A DNA stretch of 64,000 nt from Fibrobacter sp. UWB13 (GTDB lineage: Bacteria; Fibrobacterota; Fibrobacteria; Fibrobacterales; Fibrobacteraceae): contig NZ_FXAX01000001.1 of assembly GCF_900177805.1 (NCBI RefSeq), positions 496,001-560,000 of the forward strand, written 5' to 3'. Every line of letters starts with the position of its first letter. The first letter of the stretch is position 1. The notes beneath the pieces are model-generated. The model ran no database searches, was not told the origin of the DNA, and was given only the letters and a program-made list of their open reading frames with translations. The position numbers and the translations under genes are program-made. Below, piece by piece: positions 8,621 through 17,518 of the stretch.

Positions 8621-10448
8621 TATGGTGAACGAGAACATCAAGAAAATCGGGAACCTTTTCCCAGAATGTGTCACCGAGACAGTTGACGAAAATGGCAACG
8701 TCAAGGCCGCTATTGATTTTGAAAAATTGCAGGAAAACCTGAGCCACGCTACCATTGGCGAAGGTGAAGAACGTTATCAGTTTACTTGGCCCGGCAAACG
8801 CGAAGCTATCCACAATGCGAATGCTCCCACCAACATGACGCTGCGCCCCTGCAAGGAAGAATCCGTGGATTTTGACAACACGGAAAACCTTTACATTGAA
8901 GGCGACAACCTTGAAGTACTCAAGCTACTCCAGGAAAATTACTTGGGAAAGGTCAAGATGATTTACATTGACCCGCCTTACAATACGGGCAACGACTTCG
9001 TATATAACGACGACTTCAAGGAAGATACGGAATCGTTCCAATCGAAGAGCGGAATGTATGACGAAGATGGAAACATGCTTTTGCAGAACTTCGAGAAGAA
9101 TACCGAAAGCAACGGCCGTTTCCATACTGACTGGCTGAACATGATGTATCCGCGCCTGAAGATTGCAAGGAATTTGCTAAGCGATGACGGCGTGATATTT
9201 ATCAGTATTGATGATAATGAAGTTGAAAATCTTCGTAAAGTTTGTGATGAAATTTATGGAGAAGGTAATTTCATTGCTTGTATTTCGTGGCGAAGAACAG
9301 ACAACCAACCTAATATAGGTTTTTTTGCAAGAGTAAAAGAATACATACTAATCTACGCAAAAACTTCAAATTTTAGTTTAGGAAGGCTTCCCTTAACAGA
9401 AAAAGCTAAGGCTGAGTATAGATACAAAGATGCAAAAGGGTTGTTTCGTAGATCAATTCTTTTGCATAAAACTCGTGGGCGCAGGTTTTATCCAAAAGTA
9501 ACTAAACTAGGAAATACTCTAAATGGTCCTTGGATGGTTTCAGAGGAAGAATTTGATAGAATGGATGCTAATGATGAAATCTATTGGACTGAAAATGGTG
9601 ATGGCCAACCTTATGGAAAAATCTATTTGTCAGAATCCAAAGGTCAAATTGCAAATGATTTTTGGGGTATAGAGTATGGAACCAATCAGAGAGCTAGTTT
9701 GGAAGTCGAAAAAATATTTAATAAGAGATTTTTTGATTTTCCCAAACCCATTAGCTTACTCTCATTTCTAGTGACTCTAGGATCCAATAAAAATTCCATC
9801 ATCCTCGACTTCTTCTCCGGCTCTGCCACCACCGCTCATGCGGTAATGCAGCTCAATGCCGAAGATGGTGGCAAACGTAAATTCATCTGCGTTCAGCTTC
9901 CCGAAGCGACTGTGGAAGATTCCGAGGCCTATAAGGCTGGCTACAAGAACATCTGTGAAATCGGCAAGGAACGTATCCGTCGTGCAGGCAATAAAATCAA
10001 GGAAGAATTTGGCGAAAAGGCAAAAGACCTTGATATCGGTTTCCGTGTGTTGAAACTTGCCGATAGCAACATGAAGGACGTGTATTATAGCCCTGCAGAA
10101 ACAGATTCCGCAGACATTTTTGACGTAAACAACGTCAAGGAGGACCGTACCCCGCTTGACCTGCTTTTCCAGGTCATGCCCGAATGCAATCTGCCGCTCT
10201 TCAGCAAGATTGAAGAGCGCTCCATTGAGGGTAAGACTGTCTATTTCGTGAACGGCAACTATCTCGTCGCCTGTTTTGATGAAGGAATCACCGAAAAACT
10301 CATCAAGTCTGTCATAGACGTTCCCGATAGCGAAAAACCTTACTATTTCTATATGCGCAATCTCGGTCTCGAAAGCGACAAGGTTCTCGACAACTTCGAA
10401 CAACTCTTTGTCCATTACAGCCCTACCACCAAACGCAAGGTCATCTAG
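8592..10448 (+). CDS. mod: type III restriction-modification methyltransferase (Mod), beta class
   Basis: A 618-residue N6-adenine or N4-cytosine methyltransferase. DPPYNTG (D127) comes before the AdoMet-binding DFFSGSATT (from D406), the order of beta-class and type III Mod enzymes. The first 120 residues carry LYIEGDNLEVLKLL, typical of Mod. The ATG at 8592 is preferred over upstream in-frame starts because it follows GGAGTACC and begins with the expected N-terminal sequence; it overlaps the DUF4391 gene by 29 bp. The stretch 9200-9785, between the two catalytic motifs, is clearly more AT-rich than its flanks and corresponds to the target recognition domain, suggesting exchange. The C-terminal part is ordinary in composition. 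Confidence 0.93.
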   Translation: MEKANMHSLDMVNENIKKIGNLFPECVTETVDENGNVKAAIDFEKLQENLSHATIGEGEERYQFTWPGKREAIHNANAPTNMTLRPCKEESVDFDNTENLYIEGDNLEVLKLLQENYLGKVKMIYIDPPYNTGNDFVYNDDFKEDTESFQSKSGMYDEDGNMLLQNFEKNTESNGRFHTDWLNMMYPRLKIARNLLSDDGVIFISIDDNEVENLRKVCDEIYGEGNFIACISWRRTDNQPNIGFFARVKEYILIYAKTSNFSLGRLPLTEKAKAEYRYKDAKGLFRRSILLHKTRGRRFYPKVTKLGNTLNGPWMVSEEEFDRMDANDEIYWTENGDGQPYGKIYLSESKGQIANDFWGIEYGTNQRASLEVEKIFNKRFFDFPKPISLLSFLVTLGSNKNSIILDFFSGSATTAHAVMQLNAEDGGKRKFICVQLPEATVEDSEAYKAGYKNICEIGKERIRRAGNKIKEEFGEKAKDLDIGFRVLKLADSNMKDVYYSPAETDSADIFDVNNVKEDRTPLDLLFQVMPECNLPLFSKIEERSIEGKTVYFVNGNYLVACFDEGITEKLIKSVIDVPDSEKPYYFYMRNLGLESDKVLDNFEQLFVHYSPTTKRKVI

Positions 10449-10465
10449 CTTTAGAAAGGATTTAT

Positions 10466-11632
10466 ATGTCAAGTAAAAATGATGAAAACAACGATAATCC
10501 AATTGTCGCCATTTGTTATGATTTTGATAAAACTTTATCTCCCGACGATATGCAGGCGCAGGGTTTTATTCAGGCTGTCGGATATGACGTTCAGACTTTT
10601 TGGAAAAAATCAAATGATTTGGCAAAGCAAAATGGAATGGATCAAAATTTGGCCTATATGTATACGATGTTGAAGACGGCAATCGGAAAAACTCAGGTCA
10701 CGAAAAAATCTTTAAAAGATTATGGCGCTAAAGTTGAACTTTTTCCTGGTGTAAAAGAGTGGTTTTCTAGAATTCGTGATTTTGGAAAAGAAAATAATGT
10801 AACAGTTGAACATTATATCATTTCTTCAGGGCTGAAAGAAATGATTGAAGGGAATTGTATAGCAAATGAATTTACTCGAATTTATGCAAGCTCGTTCTTT
10901 TTTGAAGATGATATTGCGATGTGGCCTGCTCAAACTGTAAACTATACAAATAAAACTCAATTTTTGTTTAGAATAGAGAAGGGAACGCTTGATGTTAATG
11001 ATCAAGATGTGAATAAAAAATTTTCAAACAGTGAAATAAGGATTCCTTTCCGCAATATGATTTACATTGGAGATAGCGATACGGACATTCCCTGCATGAA
11101 ACTTATAAATACTAATGGAGGGCATTCTATTGGCGTTTATGATAAATCGACTATGGATAAAACAAAAGTCTATAGAATGATGCGTGATGACCGGATTCGG
11201 TATTTCGCTTCTGCGGATTATAGCGAAAATTCAGAATTAGACAAACTTGTTAAACAAATAATTTTACGTACAAAAGAAAATGAAAAATTGGAGTCCATTC
11301 ATATAGAAAATTTGCAGGAACAAATGGATTATGATAGTGGACTAGATGAAAATAAAAAACATAAACAAGATTTGATTTTGGCTTTGGAATGTAGCAGTAG
11401 TTTTGCTAAAACTCATGATGTTATAAGCGATTTGCGTAAAATTCAAGATTGGGATAGCAATGAAATAGAAAGTCTCTTTAGAATTGGTCATCTTAATAGC
11501 CAAGTAAGTGCAATTTTAGATGATGACGATGTGAAATTATTCTTTAGCAATCTATTGGATAGTAAAGAATGCGATAAAACGCGAAAATACGCAAAGAGAA
11601 TTATAGACGATATGAATGAATCGGAAAACTAA
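10466..11632 (+). CDS. HAD-fold phosphohydrolase inside the R-M operon
   Basis: A 388-residue protein. Residues 1-240 form a HAD domain: motif I DFDKTLS (nucleophile D19, acid/base D21), motif II IISSGL, and the metal-binding GDSDTDIPC (D203, D205, D207). HAD enzymes are Mg-dependent phosphatases; the substrate cannot be inferred. Residues about 260-388 are charged and helical with no recognised domain. The gene has a good Shine-Dalgarno sequence (AAAGGA), starts 17 bp after mod, and ends 20 bp before the res start. It is markedly AT-rich compared with mod and res, suggesting separate acquisition into the operon. Confidence 0.8.
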   Translation: MSSKNDENNDNPIVAICYDFDKTLSPDDMQAQGFIQAVGYDVQTFWKKSNDLAKQNGMDQNLAYMYTMLKTAIGKTQVTKKSLKDYGAKVELFPGVKEWFSRIRDFGKENNVTVEHYIISSGLKEMIEGNCIANEFTRIYASSFFFEDDIAMWPAQTVNYTNKTQFLFRIEKGTLDVNDQDVNKKFSNSEIRIPFRNMIYIGDSDTDIPCMKLINTNGGHSIGVYDKSTMDKTKVYRMMRDDRIRYFASADYSENSELDKLVKQIILRTKENEKLESIHIENLQEQMDYDSGLDENKKHKQDLILALECSSSFAKTHDVISDLRKIQDWDSNEIESLFRIGHLNSQVSAILDDDDVKLFFSNLLDSKECDKTRKYAKRIIDDMNESEN

Positions 11633-11651
11633 AACGAAGGATTATCACATC

Positions 11652-14600
11652 ATGAAATTCAAGTTCAAGATTCAGCAATACCAGACCGATGCTGTCGAAA
11701 ATACCGTAAACGTTTTTTCGGGGCAACCTTGCTATGACAATACCGTTTATCGCCGTGACTTGGGCAAGCGCAAAGGTCAAGTAAACGTATTCGACCAGGA
11801 CGATGCGGGCTTCCGTAACCACGATATCGAACTTTCCGAAAGTGAACTGCTCGCTAACATCCACAAGTCGCAGGATATCTGCGACATCAAGCGCTCTGCA
11901 AGCGTCGTAAAGTCCGGCGTGGAAGCTTGCCGCCTCGATATCGAAATGGAAACGGGTACAGGCAAGACTTACGTGTATCTCAAGACCATGTTCGAACTCA
12001 ACAAGCGTTATGGCTGGAGCAAGTTCGTGGTCATTGTCCCGAGTAAGGCCATCCGCGAAGGTGTCTATAAGAGTTTCCAGACGCTCGAAGACCACTTTAT
12101 GGAATATTACGGCAAAAAGGCCCGCTATTTCATCTATAACAGCGACCATTTGCAGCAGATTGATTCCTATTCGAGCGATGCCGGCATTAATGTAATGATT
12201 ATCAACGCCCAGGCGTTTGCATCTTCGTTCAACGAAGAAGATTACAAGAAGAAAATTGCCGAAGGCAAGAAAATTCCCGAAGCGAACAGGAAAATTTTTG
12301 ACAGGCGCGATGAATTCGGGAGCCGTAGGCCCATTGACGTGCTGGCGGCAAACCATCCGATTGTCATTCTGGATGAACCTCAGAAACTTGAAGGAACTGT
12401 CACGCAGAAGACCATGCAGGCGTTCAAGCCGCTGTTCATCTTGAACTACTCTGCAACGCACAAGGTTCAGCACAATCTCATCTATGCCTTGGACGCTCTT
12501 GACGCCTACCGCCAAAAACTCGTGAAGAAAATTCAGGTCAAGACGCTTACTGCAAAGAACCTGGCGGGAACGGCTGCATACATGTATCTGGATGATATCA
12601 TCTTAGATCCGAAAAAGGCTCCTGTTGCAAAAATTCAACTTGAAGTCAAGAAGGGTACGGGAATCAGCCGGGAATATCGCAAGTTTGAATATGGTGACAA
12701 ACTTTCTGTTGCTAGCGGGACCAATGCGTATGACGGTTTCACCATTGCGGAAATTGATCCGCTCGCAAACCAGGTTGTATTTACTAACGGAAAAGTAATT
12801 TACAAGGGCCAAGTCGTAAACGATACGGACGCAAAGACGATGCAGCGTCTGCAAATCCGCGAAACTATCGAAGCTCACTTAAAAAAAGAAGAAGAACTCT
12901 TCAAGAAAGGAATCAAGTGCCTTTCGCTGTTTTTCATTGATGAAGTCGCAAATTACAAGAGCTATGAAGGCGATGACGAGGTCAAGGGTTTCCTCTGGAA
13001 AACGTTCGAAGAAGAATACAACAATATCGTTTCAGAAAAACTGACTTTTTTCGATGACGATTATCAAAAGTATCTAAAGGGAATCTCTGCCGAAGATACG
13101 CACAAGGGTTATTTCTCTATCGACAAGAAAGGCCACGCCTGCGATAGCAAGGCCGAAAAGAAACTGGACGGAATGAGTGATGATGTTTCCGCTTACGACC
13201 TTATTCTAAAGAATAAAGAACTCCTGCTCAGTTTCAAGAATCCCGTGCGATTCATTTTTAGCCATTCCGCATTGCAGGAAGGCTGGGATAACCCGAACGT
13301 ATTCCAGATTTGTACGCTCCGCCACGCCAGTTCCAATGTCCGCCGCCGGCAAGAGGTGGGGCGTGGGCTACGCCTTTGCGTCAATCAGGATGGTGACCGC
13401 CAGGATTTGGAAGTCTTGGGCGAAAACATCCATAATCTGAACAAACTGACTGTCATTGCTAACGAAGATTACGCCGCATTTGTAAGTGGCTTGCAATCCG
13501 AAATCAGGGAAGCGCTTCGCGATAGGCCGACGCTGGCCAACAAGGATTACTTCTTCGGGAAATCGATTGAAATGGTCGGTGGTGAAAAGCATACGCTTTC
13601 GGATGCCGAAGCAAGCCTTGTATTTGCATACCTTTACAGCAACGATTATGTCGATGAAAAGGGGCATGTTACAGAAACATATAAAGTCGCCAAAGATACC
13701 GGAACGCTTGCCGCAATGGGCGGTAAATTGGCCGGAATGGAAACAAGTATCCATAGACTTGTGCAGGCGACATTCGATACGGAACTTGCGCTCGAAACGA
13801 TGGTCGAAGACGGAAACGCAACCGAGGTTCCGGCAAGCGTCTTGAACGCGAACTACTACAAGCAGGAATTTCAGGATTTGTGGAAACGCTTAAACCACAA
13901 GTATGTCTATACCGTCGATTATGACAGTGCAGAACTTGTGGAAAAGGCCGCCAAGAGTATCAATGACAATTTGATGGTGAGCGAACTGACATACGTGATT
14001 ACCGAAGCCGACCAGACCGGAGTTGATGCGTTCGGTGCGACAAAGACTGTCCGCAAGAAGGCTTCTACAGTATCTTCATCAACGGTAAAATATGACCTAG
14101 TAGGTGAAATTGCCGAAGGTGCAAAACTTACCCGCAAGACGGTCGTTGAAATCCTGAAAAAGACCGAAGGCAAGTTGTTCATGTTCCGCAACAATCCCGA
14201 AGAGTACATCAAGAATGTGGTGAAACTCATCAAGGAACAGAAAGCGACCATGATTGTGGAACACATCGGTTATTCTGTGATTGACGGAACTTACGATAGC
14301 GGTATCTTTACCGCCGAGAAACACGCCACGCTCGACAAGGCGTTCCTTACGGAAAAGCATATCACCGACTACATCTTTACTGACGGCTATGCCAAAAAGC
14401 CCGAAGAAAGCGTAGAAGCGCGCTTCGCAAAGCAGCTTGAATCTGCTGACGAAGTGGCCGTGTACGCAAAGCTCCCGAAGGCATTCCAGATTCCGACTCC
14501 GGTTGGCAACTACTCGCCCGATTGGGCCATTGCCTTCAAGAAGGATTCCGTGAAGCACATCTTCTTTGTCGCCGAAACCAAGGGCAGCATGGATTCCATG

Positions 14601-14732
14601 CAGCTCAAGGCCATCGAAGATGCAAAGATTCACTGCGCCGAACGCCTCTTCAACGAAATCTCGACCGAAGACGTGAAATACCACAAAGTCGCAAGCTATG
14701 AAGATTTGTTGAATGCTATGGAGGCTGTGTAA
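11652..14732 (+). CDS. res: type III restriction endonuclease subunit (Res)
   Basis: A 1026-residue SF2 helicase-nuclease. Walker A is ETGTGKT (K105), motif II DEPQ (D241), motif III YSATH, and motif VI RRQEVGRGLRL. The C-terminal PD-(D/E)xK nuclease is seen as SPDWAI (D957) followed by AETKG (E975, K977). This is the standard Res architecture, which cleaves DNA after ATP-dependent interaction with Mod at unmethylated sites. The ATG at 11652 (MKFKFKIQQYQ) is chosen because it follows GAAGGA; an in-frame upstream ATG at 11616 would overlap the HAD gene. All motifs are intact, so restriction is probably active. A terminator follows at 14752. Confidence 0.93.
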   Translation: MKFKFKIQQYQTDAVENTVNVFSGQPCYDNTVYRRDLGKRKGQVNVFDQDDAGFRNHDIELSESELLANIHKSQDICDIKRSASVVKSGVEACRLDIEMETGTGKTYVYLKTMFELNKRYGWSKFVVIVPSKAIREGVYKSFQTLEDHFMEYYGKKARYFIYNSDHLQQIDSYSSDAGINVMIINAQAFASSFNEEDYKKKIAEGKKIPEANRKIFDRRDEFGSRRPIDVLAANHPIVILDEPQKLEGTVTQKTMQAFKPLFILNYSATHKVQHNLIYALDALDAYRQKLVKKIQVKTLTAKNLAGTAAYMYLDDIILDPKKAPVAKIQLEVKKGTGISREYRKFEYGDKLSVASGTNAYDGFTIAEIDPLANQVVFTNGKVIYKGQVVNDTDAKTMQRLQIRETIEAHLKKEEELFKKGIKCLSLFFIDEVANYKSYEGDDEVKGFLWKTFEEEYNNIVSEKLTFFDDDYQKYLKGISAEDTHKGYFSIDKKGHACDSKAEKKLDGMSDDVSAYDLILKNKELLLSFKNPVRFIFSHSALQEGWDNPNVFQICTLRHASSNVRRRQEVGRGLRLCVNQDGDRQDLEVLGENIHNLNKLTVIANEDYAAFVSGLQSEIREALRDRPTLANKDYFFGKSIEMVGGEKHTLSDAEASLVFAYLYSNDYVDEKGHVTETYKVAKDTGTLAAMGGKLAGMETSIHRLVQATFDTELALETMVEDGNATEVPASVLNANYYKQEFQDLWKRLNHKYVYTVDYDSAELVEKAAKSINDNLMVSELTYVITEADQTGVDAFGATKTVRKKASTVSSSTVKYDLVGEIAEGAKLTRKTVVEILKKTEGKLFMFRNNPEEYIKNVVKLIKEQKATMIVEHIGYSVIDGTYDSGIFTAEKHATLDKAFLTEKHITDYIFTDGYAKKPEESVEARFAKQLESADEVAVYAKLPKAFQIPTPVGNYSPDWAIAFKKDSVKHIFFVAETKGSMDSMQLKAIEDAKIHCAERLFNEISTEDVKYHKVASYEDLLNAMEAV

Positions 14733-14751
14733 AAATAATTGAAATGTTTTT

Positions 14752-14778
14752 AAGTGTAGTTTCTCGACTGCACTTTTT
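14752..14778 (+). terminator. intrinsic terminator of the R-M operon
   Basis: The 8-bp stem AAGTGTAG / CTGCACTT (14752-14759 and 14768-14775) has one G-T pair and is followed by TTT. It lies 20 bp after the res stop. Confidence 0.7.
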
Positions 14779-14913
14779 AGTATGACATTCGCTTGCAACT
14801 CGGCGAATTTATCGCCTCTGAATGGAACGGGTGAATCTTCAATGGGGAATATTTCCCTACTTGGCTTAAAATTTCTACATTTGCCTTTGTAAAAACTTAA
14901 AAAAGGATAAATC

Positions 14914-16356
14914 ATGCGTGATCAATTCGAAAGCCCGCTTATCAAGCGTTATGCTAGCAAGGAAATGAGTTTCATCTTCAGCCCGCAGTACAAGTTCCAG
15001 ACTTGGCGCAAGCTGTGGATTTACCTCGCTGAATCCGAAATGGAGCTCGGCCTCCCGATTACGCAGGAGCAAGTCGATGAATTGAAGGCTCACGAAAAGG
15101 ACATCAACTTCGAAGTTGCCGAAGAAGAAGAAAAGCGTCGCCGTCACGATGTGATGAGCCACGTCTATGCTTACGGCGTGCAGTGCCCGAAGGCGAAGGG
15201 CATCATTCACCTCGGTGCAACGTCTGCATTCGTGGGTGACAACACCGACCTCATCCAAATGCAGCAGGCTATGATCCTCGTTCGCAAGCGTCTTTGCCGC
15301 GTGATGGACAAGCTTTCCAAGTTTGCTATGGAATACAAGGACATGGCCCAGCTCGGCGCCACCCACTTCCAGGCCGCCCAGCTCACGACTGTGGGTAAGC
15401 GCGCTTGCCTCTGGCTCCAGGACATGCTCATCGACCTCGAAGAATTGAACTTCCTCATCGAAGTGCTTCCGTTCCGTGGCGTGAAGGGTACGACCGGTAC
15501 GCAGGCAAGCTTCATGGACCTGTTCAATGGCGACGAAGAAAAGATTATGGAACTCGACCGCCGCGTGACCGCCAAGGCAGGCTTCAAGCGCGTGCTCACC
15601 ATCACCGGCCAGACTTACACCCGCAAGTGGGACAACCGCGTGAACCAGGTGCTCAGCTCCATCGCTCAGAGTTTGCACAAGTTCGCCACCGACATGCGCC
15701 TCATGCAGGGCGTCAAGGAAGTGGAAGAACCGTTCGAAAAGACTCAGATTGGTTCTTCTGCCATGGCTTACAAGCGTAACCCGATGCGTAGCGAACGCAT
15801 TTGCTCCCTTGCCCGTTTCGTGATGGCCCAGGTGAACAGCACCGCCTTCACGCAGGCAACGCAGTGGTTCGAACGTACGCTTGACGACAGTGCGAACAAG
15901 CGCCTCGCCATTCCGGAAGCATTCCTCGCTATGGATGCCATGCTCATCATCGCTGAAAACGTCACGAACGGTCTCGTCGTTTATCCGAAGGTCATCGAAA
16001 AGCGCATCATGGCTGAACTCCCGTTCATGGCTACCGAAAACATCATCATGGAAGGCGTGAAGAATGGCGGCGACCGTCAGGAACTCCACGAAGAAATCCG
16101 CGTGATGTCCATGGAAGCTGGCAAGGTCGTCAAGGAACAGGGCAAGGACAACGACTTGCTTGAACGCGTGCTGAAGAACGAAAAGTTCCAGAAACTCGGT
16201 ATCACCGAAGCCAAGCTCAAGGAAATCCTCGATCTCCGCAAGTTCGTGGGGCGCGCTCCTGGTCAGGTCGTGAAGTTCGTGACTGAAGAAGTTCGCCCAG
16301 CTATCGAAGCTGTGAAGGACTGGGCAAATATCGACGCCGGTGAATTGAAGGTTTAA
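14914..16356 (+). CDS. purB: adenylosuccinate lyase
   Basis: A 480-residue fumarase/aspartase superfamily enzyme. It splits SAICAR to AICAR plus fumarate and adenylosuccinate to AMP plus fumarate in purine synthesis. The family signature is seen as [15 protein letters not shown] near residue 285, with [10 protein letters not shown] and TRKWDNRV also conserved. The start follows an AAAAAGGA element by 8 bp. Length and sequence are close to the longer eukaryotic-like PurB type rather than the 430-residue Bacillus type. It is monocistronic, with a terminator at 16401. Confidence 0.95.
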   Translation: MRDQFESPLIKRYASKEMSFIFSPQYKFQTWRKLWIYLAESEMELGLPITQEQVDELKAHEKDINFEVAEEEEKRRRHDVMSHVYAYGVQCPKAKGIIHLGATSAFVGDNTDLIQMQQAMILVRKRLCRVMDKLSKFAMEYKDMAQLGATHFQAAQLTTVGKRACLWLQDMLIDLEELNFLIEVLPFRGVKGTTGTQASFMDLFNGDEEKIMELDRRVTAKAGFKRVLTITGQTYTRKWDNRVNQVLSSIAQSLHKFATDMRLMQGVKEVEEPFEKTQIGSSAMAYKRNPMRSERICSLARFVMAQVNSTAFTQATQWFERTLDDSANKRLAIPEAFLAMDAMLIIAENVTNGLVVYPKVIEKRIMAELPFMATENIIMEGVKNGGDRQELHEEIRVMSMEAGKVVKEQGKDNDLLERVLKNEKFQKLGITEAKLKEILDLRKFVGRAPGQVVKFVTEEVRPAIEAVKDWANIDAGELKV

Positions 16357-16400
16357 TTAGCTTCGGTTCTAAAGCGATTTTGATAATGTTATTTATGCAA

Positions 16401-16430
16401 AAAAAACGAGTCCTTGCGGGCTCGTTTTTT
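16401..16430. terminator. bidirectional intrinsic terminator
   Basis: AAAAAACGAG-TCC-TTGC-GGG-CTCGTTTTTT forms a strong hairpin with A and T tracts on both sides. It can end purB on the plus strand and the small ORF at 16450-16509 on the minus strand. Confidence 0.9.
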
Positions 16431-16449
16431 GCATTGTAACTAAATGATG

Positions 16450-16509
16450 TTACGGCTTGAATGGCGGAATATAATCATCGCCTTCGTTACTGCGATTATG
16501 CGGTTCCAT
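16450..16509 (-). CDS. candidate 19-residue small protein
   Basis: On the minus strand an ATG at 16509 is preceded by AAAGGAGGGTGTAT, a near-perfect Shine-Dalgarno sequence with correct spacing. It opens a 19-codon frame, MEPHNRSNEGDDYIPPFKP, ending in TAA, with a hairpin terminator 20 bp further on. The peptide is acidic and proline-containing with no membrane segment. Ribosome-binding site plus terminator make expression plausible; function is unknown. Confidence 0.45.
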   Translation of the reverse strand: MEPHNRSNEGDDYIPPFKP

Positions 16510-16595
16510 ATACACCCTCCTTTCCTTTTTGGATGACGAAAATATATTTAGTTTTGCGTGTTTTTTAATGTGAATTCCATCACTGTGTGATTTTG

Positions 16596-16622
16596 TTCAC
16601 TTTTGAAAAAGTGAATTTTTTT
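16596..16622. terminator. hairpin with T-tract before the APH-like gene
   Basis: The perfect 7-bp stem TTCACTT / AAGTGAA (16596-16602 and 16609-16615) is followed by TTTTTTT. It could be a terminator or a leader hairpin of the gene that starts about 36 bp downstream. Confidence 0.5.
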
Positions 16623-16657
16623 GTGATTTCTCCAATAAAATGGTTTATTTTACCATT

Positions 16658-17512
16658 ATGGAGAAAATTGACTTATCACAATGGACGATGTTCAGCAATC
16701 GTCACAATTCCGAGAACTACAACAGTCCGGATGGCAAATGGATGCTGAAATTGGGTTTTCCGGGGTTTTGCTCGACGAAGGAGGAATTGCTCCGCGAGCA
16801 GGATATTTGCCGGAAAGTGGTTTCACTTGGAATCCCGACGCCGCATGTGGGCGATATTGTCGAACAGGACGGTCGTTTGGGCCTGATTTATGAACGCATC
16901 GTGGGGAAACGTTCTATTTCAAAATGCGTGGGTGAAAATCCAGAACATCTTGAGAAATACATCAAGGTTTTTGCAGAGCATTGCAAAAAGCTGCACTCCA
17001 CGTCGTGCATTCCCGGCACGTTCCAAGATGCAGAGGAGAAGTATTCGCGCTTGATCGAAGAATCGAAGATGTTCCCTGAGAATGTCAAGGAATTTGCGCG
17101 TAACCTCATTAAGGAAACGCCAAAGGTTTCTCGTTGCGTCCATGGTGACATGCAGACTGGCAACCTAATTGTTAATGACAATGGCGCGTACTTTATCGAT
17201 TTGGGCGAGTTTGCCTGCGGTAACCCGCTTTTCGATTTAGGTTGCTATTTCTATTTCTGCCATTATCTGCCGGATGATTATTTGCTGGCGGCCCACTACA
17301 TGAATGCGGCGATGATGCACAAGTGCTGGGACGTGTTTGCAAAGTATTATTTTGGTGCCGATACTCCGGAGAAATTGGCGGCGGTGGATGCTCGCGTCAA
17401 ACCGTACGTGCTGTTCTCGATTCTCGACTTTGAGCATTTGATGGCTGAAGATGCAAATTTAAAATACCTGGAAATGAATTTCCAGGTAGCTCGAAAAGAC
17501 TTGGGATTGTAA
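16658..17512 (+). CDS. APH/ChoK-fold kinase-like protein (Fibrobacter paralogous family)
   Basis: A 284-residue protein of the aminoglycoside phosphotransferase fold. The catalytic loop is CVHGDMQTGNLIV (HGD...N) near residue 165, followed by FIDLGEF for the metal-binding Asp. It resembles the paralogous family defined in Fibrobacter succinogenes (TIGR02172, from memory), whose substrate is unknown; resistance to aminoglycosides should not be assumed. An upstream in-frame ATG at 16640 is possible; the start at 16658 (MEKIDLSQW) is preferred because it begins with the family-like segment. Neither start has a clear Shine-Dalgarno sequence. The 3' end converges on the GCS2 gene with 6 bp between them. 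Confidence 0.8.
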   Translation: MEKIDLSQWTMFSNRHNSENYNSPDGKWMLKLGFPGFCSTKEELLREQDICRKVVSLGIPTPHVGDIVEQDGRLGLIYERIVGKRSISKCVGENPEHLEKYIKVFAEHCKKLHSTSCIPGTFQDAEEKYSRLIEESKMFPENVKEFARNLIKETPKVSRCVHGDMQTGNLIVNDNGAYFIDLGEFACGNPLFDLGCYFYFCHYLPDDYLLAAHYMNAAMMHKCWDVFAKYYFGADTPEKLAAVDARVKPYVLFSILDFEHLMAEDANLKYLEMNFQVARKDLGL

Positions 17513-17518
17513 GCGATT

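Noticed and set aside
4676-14732. Prophage or integrative element
   Set aside because: No integrase, transposase, phage structural gene, tRNA-borne attachment site or flanking direct repeat is visible.
16658-17512. Aminoglycoside resistance gene
   Set aside because: The APH fold is shared by many kinases; this looks like the Fibrobacter paralogous family with no evidence for antibiotic substrates.
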